This document shows, piece after piece, positions 12,420-23,569 of a stretch of DNA of 64,000 bases. Each line of letters starts with the position of its first letter. Position 1 is the first letter of the stretch. Source of the DNA: Rhizophagus clarus (lineage: Eukaryota > Glomeromycota > Glomeromycetes > Glomerales > Glomeraceae); the NCBI GenBank assembly GCA_015698045.1, contig BLAL01000315.1:62001-126000 (forward strand), read 5' to 3'. Below the pieces are notes generated by a model that made no database searches, was not told where the DNA came from, and saw only the letters and a program-made list of their open reading frames with translations. Both the position numbers and the translations under genes were made by a program.

Positions 12420-13520
12420 TTTTTGCCAAACTTTTGGAACTATTTGAAGTATTTGAACTACTTGAAGTATTTGAACCACTTGAACTACTTAAACTATTTG
12501 AACTATTTGAACTACTAGAATTACTTGCTAAACTATTGGAAGAAAAATACATGGAGTTTTATTAGCTAAATGTTGTTTAAGTTTAGATGGATATAAGAAT
12601 TCCTTACTACATCTTTTACATATACGTTACTTATTAAATCATTTGCTAGCTAGTTTTTTTTTACAGGTTCTCTACAGTAAAAACATTACGCTAGGATTTG
12701 TAAATTGATAGGAGGATGATAATGGTCTTTCCATTACATGTGGCCTTAAATTCTTCTTTTATTAAAGGCTCCCATCCAGCCTAATATTGCCATTGAGTAC
12801 TGAGAATAAATAGGAATAATTCTTTCCCATTATTATCATATTTTGTAGGAACAACTGAAAATTTATCTAAAATGGTTTCACTATTTTTTCCATCTTCAAT
12901 AGTTATAGGAACACTATCAATCGTACTAAGAGAATGGGATTTATTTGCAACTCCATTAAGTCTATGAATTTTTTTTCTATCTATTTTAAGTTCCAAATGT
13001 TTTGTGACATTTTCTGAGACTATTGATGAGTCTGATCTACTATCAATCATTGCATAGGGTATAGTCAAATCTCCTACCCTATAGGAGATAGTTGTAACAT
13101 TATTGGTATTCTTTATTTGGATAAAATTTATCTCCAAGGGCTTTGGTCAATATATTTGGCTATTTTTTTTTTGAGCTGATGCATATGCCTTAATGGCATG
13201 ATTTAGTCGAATGCTCTCTAGTATAACATAGCTAGAGGAAGTAGTATTGATTTCCTTTATTTTAGTAAAATTTGCTATAATCATATCTTCATTTAGACTG
13301 GAGACATTCAGAATAGTTTCATTATTATTTTCTGGAACTTGTAAAATGAGCTTCTGTTCAATATTTGTGGCCTATATTAATGGAAATAGGATATCTTGAA
13401 ATTTTTTTGTAACATTTTCCTATACTAATTCCTTTTTTTTAACCGTATCATTTGGCATACCTGTATTCAAGCAATAGTCTTTTATTTTGGGAAATATCAT
13501 ATTAATAAATTTTGAAATTT
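12420..13520 (-). pseudogene. Retropepsin-like retroelement remnant
   Basis: The best part (12781-13137) reads ...YAMIDSRSDSSIVSENVTKHLEL, aligned with the D-[ST]-G-A-x-[SI]-x-[IV]-[ST] active site of retroviral-type aspartic proteases. Gly is replaced (DSRSDSS), so it is probably inactive. The frame continues as TQWQY, a stop, then AGWEPLIKEEF, and after many more stops reaches a Ser/Asn-rich tail at 12430-12535 (SSSSNSSNSLSSSSG-like). Upstream coding-like sequence extends to ~13520 with further stops. Proteins like this belong to gag-pol-derived families in these fungi. Breaks are mostly nonsense codons. Confidence 0.5.
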
Positions 13521-13590
13521 TTATAAAAATCTTTCTAGGATAATAAGAGACTAATGACGCTATTGAAGATTTTAAGGCTATTTAATACAT

Positions 13591-14032
13591 GCACGTCTAA
13601 AATCTGTGTCAGGTTGATAGCGCAGTGTAACATAGCATTTCTTAGAAATTATAAAAAATAAGTTTATCTCTTAATAAAAAACTTCTAAAATAATACATTA
13701 GATATATTTTTAGCTGCTCTACATATTTTCTTAAGACACCAAAGGTGATTTTGAAGGTTGGTTTTGTCTTTGTATATAAAAAATAGAAAAATCGTCTTTG
13801 CTGATTATTTCTATAAATGGATAAAGCGAAAAAGAACGTTTTAGTTAAATAAGTCAAAAATAACATTCAAAATCGCCTTTAACAACTTATATAAACTTGT
13901 AGAGCAGTTAAAAATACACTTATTAATATTACTTTTAAGTTTATGTGACAGGAACATTTTTATTGTTTTGTTTTTTTGAAAATTTTGCCGCGCCACACTG
14001 CGCCATTAACCTAACACAGATTTCAGACGTGC
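13591..14032. mobile_element. Foldback / inverted-repeat element (~440 bp)
   Basis: The ends start GCACGTCTAAAATCTGTGTC (left) and, reverse-complemented, GCACGTCTGAAATCTGTGTT (right), and similarity continues inward (GCGCAGTGT, then CTGCTCTACA and GATTTTGAA), so most of the element can fold into a long hairpin. ATACAT flanks both sides (13585-13590 and 14036-14041) and may be the target duplication. No coding frame of its own is supported. Confidence 0.6.
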
Positions 14033-14689
14033 TTGATACATTAGATTTGTAGCCATAGTTATATTGCTAGTATGAGATTTAGAAGTAGAGGACTTCTTAG
14101 TACTCTTTTTTATTGGTACTCCACTTCGCACCACTTTTTTTTAAAGTATAGCAATTTCGTGATCATATCGGCAGATTTGTCCACTCATCCGAATATATTA
14201 AATTTTGTTATATAAAGTATATATTAGTTAAGGATGTGCAATATAATGATCAAAAAAAAATGTATACGATTTTTAAAAAATAAAAAAAAAAGCAACTAGC
14301 ACAATTTTAATTTTGGCCAGAATTAACATAATTTTGGCCAGATTTATTATATCGTTAGATTTATTTAAATCATCATACAAATTTAAAGATACTAAAAAAC
14401 ACTAATAGATTATTTGATAAATTAAAACTTCCTATAACATATTTTTGTATTTTTTTTGTTTTAATAACATATTTTTGCTCTCCATTATTTCTATAATATA
14501 TTTTCATTTCTCATCATTTCTTACAATATATTTTTGTTCATCATTTTTCATATCATCTTTTGCACTTTCACAACTAACAATTCTATAATAGGTTAATTTC
14601 CTATCCCTTAATTACTTTTCAAGTGTTGTTCTGAAATGTCCAAAAGCAACATTCCTTAAAAAAATCATGAAAAAATGGTCCTTTTTTAT

Positions 14690-15180
14690 CTTGTAAATAG
14701 TAATTCAAAAGTTAACCTTATAAAAAAAGAAAAAAAAAATGTTAGCAATGTTTCTTACGAAAAATCTCTCATCCGGCCCTTACCTAAATTTCAAAATCTG
14801 GTTTGTATTTTGTAGTAATTACCCAGCAATCCTACAATAAAGAAGAAAAAGCAACATTATTAATGCTCCTACAACAAAAAAAACCTCATAAATTACATTC
14901 TATTTCGTAAATCCTAAATACAGGTGTTGCCTCTAAAGAAAAAAAAGAGAAAAGGAATATTAATTACATTCCTGCAATAAAGAAAACACAATACTCCTTT
15001 ATATCTTACCATTTCGCCAAATTTCAAGCCAAGAGCCTTTCTTAGAAAAAAAAAGAAAAGAAATGTTAGTAACATTCCAAAAACAATACCCCTCTCAACT
15101 TACATTTCCAGTATTACAAAATTCAAGTCTGGAAGTTGTACTAATGCCATATCTAACAAAAAATAATCAAGTTTTAAAAC
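14690..15180 (-). other. Leftward exon/intron units of element X copy 1
   Basis: On the minus strand, short exon-like blocks alternate with introns. The first block contains ATGGCATTAGTACAACTTCC and ends ...CTGGAAAT before a GTAAGTTGAG donor. A TTACTAACATT branch-like site, a long pyrimidine run and CTAAG follow, then AAAGGCTCTTGGCTTG...GAAATG before GTAAGA, then TTTAG and AGGCAACACCTG... before GTAATT. Blocks are 30-50 nt. This is the arm that diverges from the central region toward the left end. No product can be named; 14350-14690 is AT-rich without clear units. Confidence 0.5.
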
Positions 15181-15326
15181 CGGTTTAAAAAATAAAAAAT
15201 AACAGTTCAAATAACTGGTTTTCTTTTTTTTAAAAAAAAATAAAACTTAACGGTTTAATAACCGTTTTAGTGTAAAAAAATTCTTTTTTAAAATTATTTA
15301 TTTATTTATTTATTTATTTTAGAAAG

Positions 15327-15342
15327 AAAGAATAAAATTATA
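15327..15342 (+). repeat. Target-site duplication, left copy
   Basis: AAAGAATAAAATTATA, 16 bp, repeated identically at 17397-17412 on the other side of the retroposon. A few leading A/G positions are ambiguous on the 3' side because of the poly(A) tail. Confidence 0.8.
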
Positions 15343-17396
15343 CAGAATGGAACTCTTTCCTGCAGATCTGTAAACCAAATTTTCACAGAAGAAATAATTT
15401 TATTTTTATCATAAAGAAAGGTTTTTTGCCAAGTAAACCAGCTCCAAAAACAGCATCAACGTCTTCTACGACCCAAGTTACCTCTATCTCTACTTTAGAA
15501 AGTACTCCTTCTAACCGTTTTCACGATGTTATAGCAGAATTTATCTCAGCTATCCTAGGAACAAACCCAATTTTTCGGTTTGGCTCACTAACAATTAAAG
15601 ACCCTGGAGCCATCGAACAGTTTTTTCACAAATACTCGGACCAAGTAGTTCCTCTGAAACTGCTGTCAGAACGTTTTGAAGAAGGCTGCGTTTCCTACCC
15701 CGTAGCTTAGTTTTTAGTTACACTTTTCAATATCTTTCTCTTGGACGACAAACCCTGTGAAATTTTTCTCATAGATTCTGAAATTTGCCGAGCATTGGAA
15801 ATTGCAAGTAAACAAACCCCCGATATGGAAAATCTAGGGGATCCTATGCACTAATCAAACACGTTGATGAATTTTGATGTATTTGATACAAATTTGATAG
15901 GATCATTGGATGATGTGAATGACGTATTAGTCTCTACACCTCCACATAAAGTCACACCCATACCTGTCACGCCCTTGACCAAATCTCAGAAAAGGAGTGC
16001 TAAAAAGAAGGCCCGTAAGGAGAAACAAAAGTTGCAATTACAGACTCTTACTGGACTGGATGAACGAGTAGTGCCCACTTTTAGCAAGGAATCTCCTGAG
16101 TATACACCCTCTAAACCTTCTGGTTCAAGGACGGTTACTTTTGATCAAAGTATTCTTTCTCCTCCCTCCACACCCTATAAGCAGCAGTTGAAGTGAAATT
16201 CTAAACCACAATCAACACCTATAGACAATGGAAAGAAATTAAAACAGAAAGAGACAGACAATACACTAAAGAATGGAAATGTTATCATTACTGAATATAT
16301 CCCTTAAGATCAGGAACAAGCACAACTGTTGGATCTTGTAGTCTATGATATTCTGGCCAAATGGGATAACTATACTCTGTTGGCCAATTTAGGATGATGG
16401 GGTAAGGTCGTTTCAGTCAGCACAAGGGTGCACAAGAAATATTTATCAGCAAGGGTTAGACTGATTCCTGATCACGAGTACTTGAAATGCTACAACGGAG
16501 GGGACTAGACTATCAACCTGGGAGGAATCCCTGTTCGATGGTTTCCTGCTTCCTGGAACCTTTCAGAAAGGAAACAACGAGAAAAGTTCTAAGCCGTCGT
16601 GTACAACCTTCCAGAAAACATGACGGATGCCTCCTTATTCCCAAATGGACGCCCTCACCAATTTTTGTTGGATAGCGGCATAAAATCCTTTAAATTAGTT
16701 AAAGAAGTTGATGGATCTAGAAAGCTGATTGGTTACTTTGACACTTGGGATCATGTTTCCACCTGCATTAATAACCCCCAGCTTTGAAATGGCGTTAGAA
16801 TTTCATGGTGCCGTTATTCCACTTCCAACTTCAAGTATTTATGTAGATCTGCTCGAATTGGCAATGCAGACAAATCCTCACGGACACCTAAAGGATCTAA
16901 CTTTTCTTTTTCAGGTTCTAATACTAACAACCGCAAGAACGATCAAAATAAAACTCCTAAATCTGGACATTCTACTAAGAAGATCGATCAATTAAGAAAC
17001 GACCAGTCTAGGAAGCCGGATGTGAAACATTTAATCGCTGGGCTGAAGGCATTACTAGAACATTATGTTTAGTTTAGTTGGGAGGGATAGATAGAAGATT
17101 CCACACTAACTTCTTGTCATGCTTAGCATTCGCTTTACGTGATGTTATTTTGTTTTATTTGATCGTAGAATTTTTCTTTTCTTTTTTTCGATTTCCTTTA
17201 TACCTTGAACAATTCTACAACTAGACTTCCTATTATATCAGTGAGAATAGGCTAGGGATATAGTAGTCATGAGATATATTTGTGACCCCAGTGTGGGGAA
17301 CGGGTAGGCTTAGTTTTATTGATTTTTTGTATACTTTTCTATCTTTTTTCAGTGAATAAAAGCATTTCTTTTGACTAAAAAAAAAAAAAGAAAAAA
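15343..17396 (+). mobile_element. Poly(A)-tailed LINE-type retroposon with ORF1 only
   Basis: The 2.05 kb unit is bounded by a 16-bp direct repeat and ends in an A-rich tail (17376-17399), the hallmarks of target-primed reverse transcription by a non-LTR retrotransposon. It contains one ORF1-like frame (see 15426-17072) and a ~300-bp 3' untranslated region. No reverse transcriptase or endonuclease is present. It inserted into element X copy 1. Confidence 0.78.
15426..17072 (+). pseudogene. LINE ORF1-like gene, eight nonsense codons, no frameshift
   Basis: One frame runs 549 codons from a TTG (15426, probably a mutated ATG; MPSKPAPKTAST...) to a final TAG at 17070. Inside are stops near 15708, 15852, 16194, 16306, 16395, 16507, 16590 and 16785. 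Blocks such as INLGGIPVRWFPASWNLSERKQ, NGRPHQFLLDSGIKSFK and RKLIGYFDTWDHVSTCINNPQ match what I know of the RNA-binding ORF1-type protein of Rhizophagus LINE families, ending in a Lys/Ser/Asn-rich tail. Stops in the conserved part sit where Gln or Trp is expected (...REKF-stop-AVV, NNPQL-stop-NGV), so each can come from one C:G-to-T:A transition. Lengths and spacing are otherwise intact. Confidence 0.72.
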
Positions 17397-17412
17397 AAAG
17401 AATAAAATTATA
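17397..17412 (+). repeat. Target-site duplication, right copy
   Basis: Second copy of AAAGAATAAAATTATA, directly after the A-rich tail of the retroposon. Confidence 0.8.
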
Positions 17413-17846
17413 AAATAACAGTCTGTTACAGTAGTTTATTTTATTTTGTTTTTTTGTTTTTTTTAAATAATCGAAAGAAATAAATAAAATAAAAATAAAA
17501 ACGCTTAAAAATAGCGTTTTTTTTAATTAAATTTTTTTTTAAAAAAATCCATTTATTGAACGCTATCAAGAAAAAAATAAAAAAGGTCGTTAAAATTGTT
17601 TACAAACATAAAAGGTAATATCAAATAGTATAATTACCATTTATGATAGTCTTAATTTATGAGTTAACGTAAAAAAAGAAAAGAATGTGTAATACGTATT
17701 TTATTTATTTATTTTATTATTTTATTAATGACCCAAATATTCAGATCAGTTTAGTATCAAATATCGATCATTTGACAGTTTTGACTCATCGATAATCTTT
17801 TTTTATTTGAAAAAGAAAAAAAAAATTATTATTTTTTATTTCAGAT
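17413..17846. promoter_or_regulatory. Central region of element X (candidate divergent promoter)
   Basis: It lies between the leftward and rightward exon series. The stretch ACATAAAAGGTAATATC ... TTATGAGTT ... CCAAATATTCAGATC (17605-17750) is matched on the opposite strand at 46.66-46.80 kb in copy 2, so it is conserved although it has no coding frame. A divergent promoter is the simplest reading, by position. A small hairpin (AACGCTT...AGCGTT) sits near 17500. Confidence 0.42.
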
Positions 17847-17849
17847 TTG

Positions 17850-19440
17850 GGGATAAAAATAATAAGGTACATACATATTCATATTCAATTTTTAAAAATT
17901 ATTATTAAAAAAATTTTTTTTTTTTCTTATTATTATAGGGTATCGGATGAAATATATGAAATGAATTTTGGGAATTATGTAAATGAAGGGGAGGGAAGTG
18001 TATTTATTTGGTTTTTTTTTTTAAGTGAAACATTTTTAACGTTTCTTTTCTTTTTTGTAGGATTATTGGACGAATATACGAACTAGATATGAAGCTGGAC
18101 TCCAGAAATTATGTAAGTGAAAAGGAAGGGCGGGGTGTATTTGTTTATTTGGTTTTTTTAAAACTGTGTAACTTTTCTTTTCTTTTTTATAAAGTGCCAG
18201 ACGAATACTATGAACTGGACCTTGGAGTTGAGGTAAATAGAGGGAGGAGATCAACAAACGTTGTTAACAGAAACGTTTTTAATGTTTCTTTTTTTTTGTA
18301 GGGTGCCAGACGAATACTATGAACCAGACCTTGGAATTGAAGTGAGTGGAGAGGGGGAAGGTCAATTTCATTATTAATAGAAACGGTTTTAATGTTTCTT
18401 TTCTTTTTTGTAGATTTCTGGACGAATAACACAAAATGGGCTTTAGAATTTAGGTAAATGGAGGGAGGAGGTCAACAAACATTATTAACATAAACGTTTT
18501 TAACGTTTCTTTTTTTTGTAGGGTGCCAGACGAATACTACAAACTGGACTTTAGAATTGAAGTGAGTGGAGGGGTAGGTCAATTTCGTTATTAATAGAAA
18601 CAGTTTTAACGCTTCTTCTTTTCCTTTTGTAGGTTTCCAGACAAATAACACGAACTGGACTTTAGAATTTAGGTAAATGGAGGGAGGAGGTCAACAAACG
18701 TTGTAAACATAAACATTTTTAACGTTTCTTTTTTTTTGTAGGGTGCCAGACAAATACTACGAACCAGACTTTAGAATTGAAGTGAGTGGAGGGGTCGGTC
18801 AATTTTGTTATTAATAGAAACGGTTAATGCTTCTTCTTTTCTTTTTGTAGGTTTCTGGATGAATAATACGAACTGGACTTTAGAATTTAGGTAAATGGAG
18901 GGAGGGAGGTCAATAAACATTATTAACAGAAACGTTTTTAACATTTCCTTTTTTTTGTAGGGTGCCGAACGAATAATATGAACCGGACTTTGGAATTGAG
19001 GTGAATGGAGGGAGGGGAGGTTAATTTCATTATCAATAATAACAGTTTTAACGTTTCTTCTTTTCTTTTTTGTAGGTTTCCAGACGAATACTACAAACTG
19101 GACTTTGGAATTGAGGTAAGTGAGAGGGGGAAAAGGAGATTTGTTTTTTTAATAGAACATTTCTAATGTTTCTATTTTTTTTTTGCAGGTTGCTGACAGG
19201 ATGAATCAGGACCTACGCAAGATAGTGTAAGAGGAGGACCGCGGGGTTAGGAATTCTTTTAATATTAAAAAAAATGTACTAATGTTTCTTATTTGTTTTA
19301 TTTTAGGTTGTCAGAATCAGAACTTGGAATACTTAGAATGTAAGCTTGAGGGAGGAGGAAAGGACTTTTTTTAATATTAAATGTACTAAACATTTTTTGT
19401 TTTTTTTTAAATTGCCAGACTTTTAGTCAATGAAAAAATT
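17850..19440 (+). repeat. Tandem micro-exon/intron array A
   Basis: About 12 units of ~110-120 bp. Each has a ~40-nt core, GGTGCCAGACGAATACTATG then AACTGGACTTTAGAATTGAG, followed by a GTAAAT, GTGAGT or GTAAGT donor, an intron-like ~75 nt (GGAGGGAGGAGGTCAA..., then AACGTTTTTAACGTTTC) and a pyrimidine run ending TTTTGTAG or TTTTGCAG. The cores at 18062, 18195, 18303, 18418, 18525, 18640, 18745, 18848, 18963, 19078, 19192 and ~19310 drift toward the ends. The core is 40 nt, so frame rotates from unit to unit. Confidence 0.75.
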
Positions 19441-19691
19441 TTTTTTTTTTCACAATAAAGTCAAATATTAATTAAAACAATAAAATTAATTACATATAAA
19501 TTTATTTTAAATGAAAAAAAAACAATTACATGCCAAAATATATTTTAATTTTGACATTTGACATTTGCCTAATTGATAAAACTATTATTTATCGACCCTC
19601 GTTGTCTTGTAAATTCGTAAAAGATTCAACTTTGTAATTCGTTTTGATCCTCATAAATTGTAATCAATTTCAACACTTATTTCAACCTTGT

Positions 19692-19824
19692 AATTAATTA
19701 ATGATCACCTATCTAAAGTTAAAGCTTTCATATTGACGGATTTAAATATCACAAGATTTCAATGTCTGTTAAGTGATTTCCCTAAGAGGAAAGTTTGTTG
19801 CCTGCGTGAGTTTTAAAATCATCG
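19692..19824 (+). other. Putative terminal exon of element X copy 1
   Basis: Reads NDHLSKVKAFILTD...ITRFQCLLSD...LREF then TAA. Copy 2 has, on the opposite strand, NNDHLFKSQSFRTGGFIMRF.. QCWLNEF and TAA at the same place relative to its array. The two DNA copies have diverged, with insertions, but the protein pattern (NDHL, RFQC, EF-stop) is kept, which suggests coding. No acceptor was pinned down here. 19825-20300 is the shared 3' non-coding part. Confidence 0.35.
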
Positions 19825-20314
19825 TCAGTTTTAAAATCATCGTCAATAAATGATATAAAGGAAGATTCTTAGTCTCCATATTTTAAAAACAAAATTTTTA
19901 AAATTAAAAATTAATAAAAGATAATGAAAATTTTGGTTATTTCTTTATTTTCAAAATTCTTTAAATATGATAGCAAATTCATATGAAACCCAGTTATTCT
20001 TACAACCTTATTTCTTATAACCTTATTTTTAATTATTTACATTATGAAAAGCTTTTGAAGAATAAATAATATCATTAACAACTGCAAATAACTACTATTG
20101 TATTCACAAAACTTTTATTTGTAACTGGTGTAAAAAGTGATGGGTTCTTAAAATAGTTGATGGGTTATAAAAAGTCATTATTATTTTAATTTTTAAGCAT
20201 GAGTTGTAAAAAATTTTTTTATTTTCTGATTATTCTATATAAGATTGATAAGATGAATGTATAACACAATCGTATTTTGCACTGTTTACTAATTTTTTAT
20301 TAAAAATTCTTAAT

Positions 20315-21800
20315 TTAAGCTAATTTCAAGGATCGGCGCATATGTTTATCATTAATATCATCATTAATATATTCATCATCTTCTTCGATTTCTTCTTCAG
20401 GATCTTTTTCTTCCAATATGTATTCTTCAGAGTTTTCAGAATCTTCTTCCTCATCTTGGTATACATAATTAACCTTCTTAACACACTTTAGTCTGGAACA
20501 ATTAACCTTATTATTATCAGACTTTCCACATATTAAGCAATTTCTGGTTTGCTTAGCTTTTTGTACCACTTTTCTAATACCTTTCTTTGTGGTATATGCA
20601 TTTTTGAATGTAAAGGGACTTTTTCTAACATATGCTATTTGCCCTCCTCCTAATTTCTTTTTAAGATCTTCATAAATAAACTTTTTTAATGTATCATTAT
20701 CTGTTCCTATTTCTGTATAATCCAAATTTTTTGCTAATCGAATTTTAAAATTATCATTTGGCTGAATAGTAAGTAAAGTCCAGTTGAAATAAATTTGCTG
20801 TTCTGGAATTTGCCTCTTACTTTTTAACCAAATTCTTTGTAATTCTATAAAGAAAGCATTCAAATCAGCTGAATTAGTATGCCTAAGTCTTATTTTCATA
20901 TATTAAGGTAATTGTCCATAAAAATAATCTTTAGCCTCATTAAATGGAATTTCTTGAACATATTGTCTAACCCTTTTCTCATAAGTATCTAACATATCCA
21001 TTATAGTAAATTTTTCATTTATAAAAGCTTTTAATGTATTCTGATAAGTTCTAACCATTACCTCCCTATACTTTACCTATAACCATCTTCATAAGATATC
21101 TGGTAAATTAATAGGTGGATTATCTGCAATATATGGATCATTTACTGGAACTGGTATAAATTTCTTTCCTATCTTGATTTTTAAAAGATCACATTTAATC
21201 GCATCATTAAAATTCCCTATATTAGCATTTTTAAGTGCAGTTATATTTGCATTCCAATGTGATATAGAATTCCAAACTCTATCTAAGTATTTATTAGGAG
21301 GTTCTTGTCCTATATATGAATTAAAAATAGGTCCTATTATATTATATATTTCTTATCGTTAACTTCTACCATATTTCCTAATTGCAGATTGTTTTGTAAA
21401 TTCAAAATAATTTGTCATGAATTTAATTCCTTAGCTTTCTATTTTATATTGGTTATTTAACCAGTCTCAATTATATTCTAGTAACCAAATATTAGCTTGA
21501 GATTGTTTATAATATCTTTTTAAATTTTGGGCTTGTTAGGAATATGCAGTATATCTTCTCTTTCACCAACACTTTTCATAAATATTTTTATATATCATAT
21601 CTCTAAGATCATCAATTTCAGTATTTACATTCTGACGTGCCTGCCTTTCATTCCTCCATACTTGGGTCATCATTTGTTCACTTTGCATTAATTGTAGTAA
21701 TTCATTTCTGGTATTTGTTAAGTTGTTTATAAGATTATTGATTTGCCTATTAGATGTATTGTACAAACTTTATTTTTTACATGAGTTGGAAGTCTTTCTC
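20315..21800 (-). pseudogene. Retrotransposon gag-like gene with degenerate zinc knuckle
   Basis: One minus-strand frame covers ~1.45 kb with stops but no shift between its two longest parts (21563-21766 and 20315-20899). Recognisable stretches are a helical N-part (RQINNLINNLTNTRNELLQLM), a capsid-like region (GPIFNSYIGQEPPNKYLDRVW; YVQEIPFNEAKDYFYGQLP, stop, YMKIRL) and CLICGKSDNNKVNC, which matches CX2CX4HX4C with His replaced by Asn. An acidic tail follows. The last residues (HMRRSLKLA and stop) come from the end of element X, so the gene was truncated by that insertion. Stops such as LP-TAA-YMK fit CAA-to-TAA changes. Confidence 0.55.
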
Positions 21801-21851
21801 TAACTTCTTTGTTCAACTTCGTATGTGCTGTCTATAGTGGGTTTTTTTGCA

Positions 21852-22660
21852 TTAATATAGCAAGTTACTCTGATATGCTTTTCTAAAGTGAAAATAATTG
21901 AAAATAGTATCTTGATTTGTTTGATTCCTCTTCTTTTCTGCAATATTAATGTTGTAGTATAATTTGTAAAGTTGGTTGGATATATCTTTCATTTTCAAAG
22001 CTTTAGAGGGTATATTAATTGATAGCTTATCAAGTGTAAAGACAGACAACTCACAAATGATAGTTTGCACCTTTGTATCCTTGATAGATCTACATTCACC
22101 CTCTTGTCTCCTCCTTTTCCTAGGCATTTCAAATGAAATGTAATATTCTTCTTTTTCTAACTCATAATCTGTCAGGTATCCAGGATACAACTGCGCTTAT
22201 TATTATCAATACATTCTAAATGCACCATATATTTGCATGACAATAATACAACTGGCTTTAAAGGTTCTGCAGAGATTTCTACAGAGCATTTTGCACATTT
22301 GCCAGTCTGAGTTGTTAGTATTAGCAGATCGCTATCATCATTAACATGGCATGTACCACAACTTAATACTTCTCTTCTATTAATTCAAATCTGATGATAA
22401 ATATGCCTACATACATTAATTACAGCAAATCTAGGAGAGTTGTCTGATAAGATTAGTTTTTTGCAATAGGTACATAGACTATTGTCTGGGATGATGACAT
22501 CACTCGATTTTATCACTGAAAAATCAGGCTTCTCATAAAGTATGTCTTCAGGAAAAAATTTAAGGATATTTAATGCAATAGTTTTGATATGTTTATTACG
22601 ATTTGAGATATTCCAATTTTGTTGTCCTGCACTTTCGATAATGATTGTGTCCTTCATATT
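21852..22660 (-). pseudogene. Tandem RING-like zinc-finger gene remnant
   Basis: Read from 22657 leftward: CTYCKKLILSDNSPRFAVIN then VCRHIYHQI, a TGA, INRREVLSCGTC, then KCAKCSVEIS...VVLLSCKYMVHLECIDNNK. This is the C-x2-C ... C-x-H-x3-H-like spacing of two RING-type fingers in a row, with a stop replacing one expected Cys/His-region codon. A frameshift near 22195 leads into a 112-codon helical part (PRKRRRQEGE...KMKDISNQLYKLYYNINIAEKK). Known Rhizophagus multicopy proteins have this layout. Function of the intact protein is unknown, perhaps ubiquitin ligation by the fingers. Further decayed coding traces extend toward 23.3 kb. Confidence 0.45.
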
Positions 22661-23569
22661 GGTTAAATTCTTCTCCTTCTCTATAATAGATAGGTTTTCA
22701 AATTTGGCAGATTTTCCATCTCAGATGAACCCTTCTGGTTTTCCATATCTACCTTTAATACTCTAGCTTTAAATATATATAAAGGTGAGATGAAACTTTT
22801 GGGATCAATCTAACCCACTTTTATATCACTTGTAAAATTTGCAGGAGAAAACATTTCCTAGATTTTCACCAGCAATTATGCACTGCATTTTGTCATTCGA
22901 TTAATCTGATCCCTTTGGAACCATCCTCCTGCAAATCAATAAAAATGACTTTATGATTAGCATAGATATCCCCAAATCTAATATGCGAAATATTGATTGA
23001 CTGAAAAACTATCCATACCCGAATATTGTTTTATTGATATAATAATAGGGTTACTGGAGATATGATATGCAAATCAAGTTAGAAAAAAAAAAATATATGC
23101 AGAATCTACATCATACAGCCTCTATTTTTCAGTAAGAATTTTTCTGATATCTTCTGCACATTTCAAATGATCGGGTCCACATGACAAAGTTTCCAATAAT
23201 AGATTTTCATCAAAATTAGTAATCTCAGTTTGTTCTTTAAAGAATTTGACCATTACTAAACATTTTTTTACTAATATCTCCTTCTAGAATCATTCAGATC
23301 TTCCACTTTATTAGCAGTCGAGTACAATGCAAAAAAATATATTTATATTTATATTTATATTTTTGACATTACATCTTATTTTTTATTTTTGTTTTTTTTT
23401 AGAGTCAATTACAATCTATTCATCCTTCCACATTTTTGAAGAGTTTACTTTCCCCCTCTACTATTTAGTACAAGTATATTTATTGTTTCTTCAACTACTG
23501 TTAAAATTAATTTCTAATCACCTTTACACTATTTATAGGCTGCCATTGTGTTAGGCTTTATTGGAATTT

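Larger units (their letters stand above)
14164..20344 (+). mobile_element. Element X, copy 1 (carries a retroposon insertion)
   Basis: This stretch matches the reverse complement of 43642-48530 at several separated places: the 190 bp next to the left end (CATATCGGCAGATTTG, then a GGCCAGAATTAAC block), the central region near 17.6-17.75 kb, the micro-exon array, and the 0.6 kb next to the right end (GATCGGCGCATATG read on plus). Without the retroposon at 15343-17396 it is about 4.1 kb. Both ends carry CATAT followed by a GC-rich string, possibly a poor terminal inverted repeat. I could not define a target duplication. See the sub-features for its content. Confidence 0.6.

Noticed and set aside
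15426..17072. Stop-codon reassignment or readthrough for the stop-rich frame
   Set aside because: All three stop codons occur inside and all three are used as normal ends elsewhere in the window, so decay is simpler.
14164..20344. Element X as a Helitron
   Set aside because: I see no 5' TC / 3' hairpin-CTAG ends and no Rep/helicase. The ends look more like a poor inverted repeat, and the class remains open.
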